Assembly: GCA_029838215.1 (NCBI GenBank)
Contig: JALGVI010000005.1
Location: 1-52,909, forward strand
DNA: 52,909 bases
Source: Candidatus Helarchaeota archaeon
GTDB lineage: Archaea; Asgardarchaeota; Lokiarchaeia; Helarchaeales; RDOG01
Direction: 5' to 3'
Numbering within the stretch: position 1 is the stretch's first letter; every line of letters begins with the position of its first letter. The translations under genes were made by a program, and so were the position numbers. The notes below the pieces were generated by a model that did no database searches, was not told the DNA's origin, and saw nothing but the letters and a program-made list of their open reading frames with translations. Below are positions 51,101-52,909 of this stretch, piece by piece.

Positions 51101-52909
51101 AGATTTAGGTCCGATTTTACGGAATATAGGTGATGTCCTTGATCCAATACTCTTTGGAGAACCTGAATTTGGTATCAATCCAGTAAATCTACTGTCTCTA
51201 TTACAATCTCCTGAATCAGTCACTAAAAATGGTTCAAGCCTGACAACGCAATTATTGGATTACGTTTTAAATCTGGGTGCAGGCGATAAAGTCTATTACT
51301 CAGGTGCGGCTTCTTACCTTGCAGATATGCCCCCATATTATGGATTGCGCTTGCTTGGAAAAATGGTATATGCATTGATGCAAGCAGGTCTTGATTCTAA
51401 TATGCTTTACCAATTACTTGCTGATATGGGTATTCTTGATTTATCTGGCATGCAAGGTGGTGCCATTAGTGGACCCGGTGCCGGCGAAAGCGAAGATCTT
51501 TTAGGAGGTCTTGGCGATGTGGCATCTTTGATTTCTGTCATGGGATATTTAGTTCCTCCTGGCGAATGGGCTTCGCTCCTGCGTGAGCTCGGCATCTGGA
51601 GTGATTGGGTGGGAGACATGGTAATGTACATGGATCCTGCTTATGTTGATATCTATGGCGCGATTAATCGTAATCCATTTTACTTACTGACATTTCAACT
51701 GGGTGATTTAATTAACCCGATGCTTGAAAACTTGCGTTTATTGAACTTGAAGAAGTTCCTTGCAACTGGAAAATTGGAAGTCATGACTGGCTTCGGTGGT
51801 CTGGCAACTGAATCATTTGATCTTGGCTTATCTCTCGCACTTCAGGAAAATCAATCGTACGGAAATCCCTACTATTATCAACGCGGTTATGATTCTAGTG
51901 CTTACGATAATTATAATCGCGGTCCATATCATGAGTACTATAATGCAAACGTGCAAATATTGCCCGGTGATCCAGGACCTAATGGTTGGTGTGATAACTG
52001 GGGATGGGTACCACTCGGCTGGGATCCTGGCTGGTACAGTCTATATGATGGTGAAACAGCAGGCGATCCCTCGAGAAATTGGACATCCCATACTAGTAGC
52101 GAGTATAAAACTTCATTCTTAACTGATCTCATTGGAAATTTACCTCTATCGATCGATATCGATATTCCTGAATTTGTTTTAGACTTCACGGATCCTCCAA
52201 TGGTCGAAGATTTAGAGATTTATGTCCAAATATTTAGCATTCTTGGAATTGAAATAGGGGCATACATCTATCTGACATTGGGTATTTACTTGTGGATTGC
52301 AATGCAAACATCAATTCGCTTACGAATGGAAGGCAACATCGGTGCTCTGGTTGAACGAATGCAAGACGAAGGTTTGGGAATTCTTGGACTTGCAAGGCAC
52401 TTTGCTGGTGGAGATATGAACACTTTGATTGCTGACTTGATGGGTGACATGACATCGTTAGGTGAACCTACCGAAGAAGAAGGAACAAGCACGTACGATG
52501 AATTATTTGATGCTATCTTTAATGATATGCCGACCTTGATTTCAGCATTCTTTGATGCAGATACTGATCTCTATCATTACGTGCAGTATCTTCTCGACCC
52601 AAAGTTCATGCCGGCACAAACATGGTATCTTGATGGCGGTTATCAAAAGTGGGACGTCACGTTTGAAACCACTGATCCTACGCCACAAGAAGTAACAATT
52701 AGTAATCCTGTTGAAGTCTCGCTATACTGGGATGTAGATTGGACTAATTTCGACTTCAGTGCTTTACCTGATGCAGAACCATCTTGGCCAACGGGATACA
52801 ACGTTACTCAGACACCATACTTTGGTGATGATGATCAGATACCTGATGAATATCCGTGGTATCGATTCACGCGACCCGTGTATAACCAAGAAAATCCCGA
52901 TAGTGGACC
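48165..52909 (+). CDS. Second giant secreted protein (3' end off the window)
   Basis: Open from ATG at 48165 (GGAG at 48151-48154) to the right edge: 1581 codons seen. The N-terminus has a signal-like hydrophobic segment (RVIIITAMFLGAGLVPTFIE, about 12-31). Near residue 291 DTNGNGYRDWNDINGDG is a tandem calcium-binding EF-hand/dockerin-like motif. Long stretches are rich in Leu, Asp and Gly. Residues about 60-150 (TLRVTLKVVNNKTNLYPMKIP) look like a LEA14/lipid-transfer-type beta domain, but this is a weak call. A hydrophobic part is near residue 1360-1385. Surface or periplasm-like envelope function inferred. Confidence 0.7.
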   Translation, partial: MVVAGLKKHWMRVIIITAMFLGAGLVPTFIETQILPMAQTITLLDDYVDPNSPVIIDVEKLLNDIDSLEMVQALSDDKQTTLRVTLKVVNNKTNLYPMKIPAVNLDIYYKAGRPYYKDSEILVQFKQDSQFRNVTELYEANDLSLEYDYYSWVRVMNIHIPMDYVILNTGQSQLIELYLTLHTNGEEEGNALSQMLGNLIRTQKISPDSLYIKGVVSIGGIQMPIDTDPVSLIGEEISFADMSAGGTGDLSSMMTPLLALLLDETPRSLISSILGDLGRFIHLADIRNYNDTNGNGYRDWNDINGDGLKGADESFSEPLLENGTFYASVFLKLRDLLAVDNLDIGIPASKWNIEEGQIAGDPKGKIEASISENSIWGTSDQQLLLYLPDTAAEAYNKTNWKNRVMACIGFPETTLDMDNVIGPRRTPGGNYTIPLYLGANLKICGDARSSSEFGPGDAIGALLEMFLDDEDRGLYLGIMGNIKIKLGQMPLSISFDLPLDLGQLMGSEETQETESSDGALSGMMDILGSFTDYFGITDIQLHGAAIDTFNQVLQTNVTLIMDNSESDDKDGGFFFPYGLYFPQNEDEAENFLAITGGPLQLFNQTLPDGFDSWSDTAKDNWYKDHLVMNFSIDSRTMEESLKHVLIKLGSINNGMGIAYNFKSPVKRQPYVIGSYSTFSTGYYSNTMELLLNDEMINPEEEYRTKFEMTIDQLRLDLNDLFPEFGEGFKGLLTDLDINPTLIDYLNKSLDDWGTRTGKGSGVGDTGTLMDFLSLDPTLFMSLLNQPGEDNDLLEFMVDEGYLNQTHSTFNLTALVEGILNIAGDDLLSPSSSGSGGEETDLFELLIDVLDASGLKFDELIPVLFDFLRREMSYEYGIKPFELMDVVMNALGFSDLLGSISGGGSSGAPLSISEESLDTLFDYVIDLLSVIEPFDLVYTFMNDPLPYMDYLNRSGLLSEGFLLPLIISLFEGGQAGGMELDLGPILRNIGDVLDPILFGEPEFGINPVNLLSLLQSPESVTKNGSSLTTQLLDYVLNLGAGDKVYYSGAASYLADMPPYYGLRLLGKMVYALMQAGLDSNMLYQLLADMGILDLSGMQGGAISGPGAGESEDLLGGLGDVASLISVMGYLVPPGEWASLLRELGIWSDWVGDMVMYMDPAYVDIYGAINRNPFYLLTFQLGDLINPMLENLRLLNLKKFLATGKLEVMTGFGGLATESFDLGLSLALQENQSYGNPYYYQRGYDSSAYDNYNRGPYHEYYNANVQILPGDPGPNGWCDNWGWVPLGWDPGWYSLYDGETAGDPSRNWTSHTSSEYKTSFLTDLIGNLPLSIDIDIPEFVLDFTDPPMVEDLEIYVQIFSILGIEIGAYIYLTLGIYLWIAMQTSIRLRMEGNIGALVERMQDEGLGILGLARHFAGGDMNTLIADLMGDMTSLGEPTEEEGTSTYDELFDAIFNDMPTLISAFFDADTDLYHYVQYLLDPKFMPAQTWYLDGGYQKWDVTFETTDPTPQEVTISNPVEVSLYWDVDWTNFDFSALPDAEPSWPTGYNVTQTPYFGDDDQIPDEYPWYRFTRPVYNQENPDSG

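Noticed and set aside
48165..52909. Short minus-strand frames inside the giant gene (e.g. 51407-51631)
   Set aside because: They lie opposite a continuous long coding frame and have random-looking composition.
1..52909. CRISPR array, insertion sequence or prophage
   Set aside because: No regular repeat-spacer pattern, transposase or phage-like gene seen.

Overview
The window looks archaeal, and most likely comes from an Asgard (Lokiarchaeia-like) or related genome; this is an inference, since no rRNA or ribosomal marker is present. The signs are: a tRNA gene split by two introns with bulge-helix-bulge signals, one of them in the D-loop; an RtcA / NadM / UbiA-type lipid prenyltransferase gene set; an AglH-like GlcNAc-phosphate transferase; a Trm112-like protein; a small Ras/Arf-like GTPase relative; many zinc-ribbon proteins; and very large secreted surface proteins. 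DNA is AT-rich, genes are short-spaced, and leaderless and Shine-Dalgarno (GGAG/GGTG) starts are mixed.

Layout. 1-14.5 kb: a GH36 alpha-galactosidase running off the left edge with a winged-helix regulator; two radical-SAM enzymes; a zinc-ribbon/NrdG-type activase pair; a nucleotidyltransferase; a NodB-type deacetylase; a multi-zinc-ribbon protein; UbiX; an 8Fe ferredoxin; a HAD phosphatase; a thymidylate-kinase-like protein with an inserted zinc ribbon; the two-intron tRNA-Gln(TTG); and a four-gene minus-strand operon (AglH-like transferase, small membrane protein, DUF354 glycosyltransferase-like protein, long Trm112-like protein).

14.8-28.7 kb: a surface-sugar island that reads as a nonulosonic (sialic-like) acid pathway. 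It has an N-acetyl-sugar amidotransferase, a fused HisF-HisH ammonia supplier, two CMP-sugar synthetases (one fused to a zinc-binding methyltransferase), a NeuB-type synthase, a KdsC-like phosphatase, an SDR, an aldehyde dehydrogenase, a single-chain transketolase, a separate methyltransferase and a probable glycosyltransferase. The usual UDP-GlcNAc 2-epimerase/NeuC and PseB/PseC/LegB/LegC steps are absent from the window, so the precursor is unclear and the combination may be a new route. The island looks more AT-rich than its flanks in the lines I sampled.

28.7-33.3 kb: metabolism and repair (class V aminotransferase, SAM hydrolase-like DUF62, and a tightly overlapping rtcA-ogt-nadM operon). 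33.4-52.9 kb: envelope genes. These include a 2006-residue secreted protein with one C-terminal membrane helix and a cytosolic tail, an operon of a 611-residue membrane protein, a GT-C-like membrane protein and an anchored alpha/alpha-toroid protein, a B12-type radical-SAM enzyme, a UbiA prenyltransferase, a degenerate small GTPase, and a second giant secreted protein of at least 1581 residues that runs off the right edge. The sugar island plausibly makes glycan for these sequon-rich surface proteins, with the AglH-like and DUF354 genes acting in lipid-linked glycan assembly.
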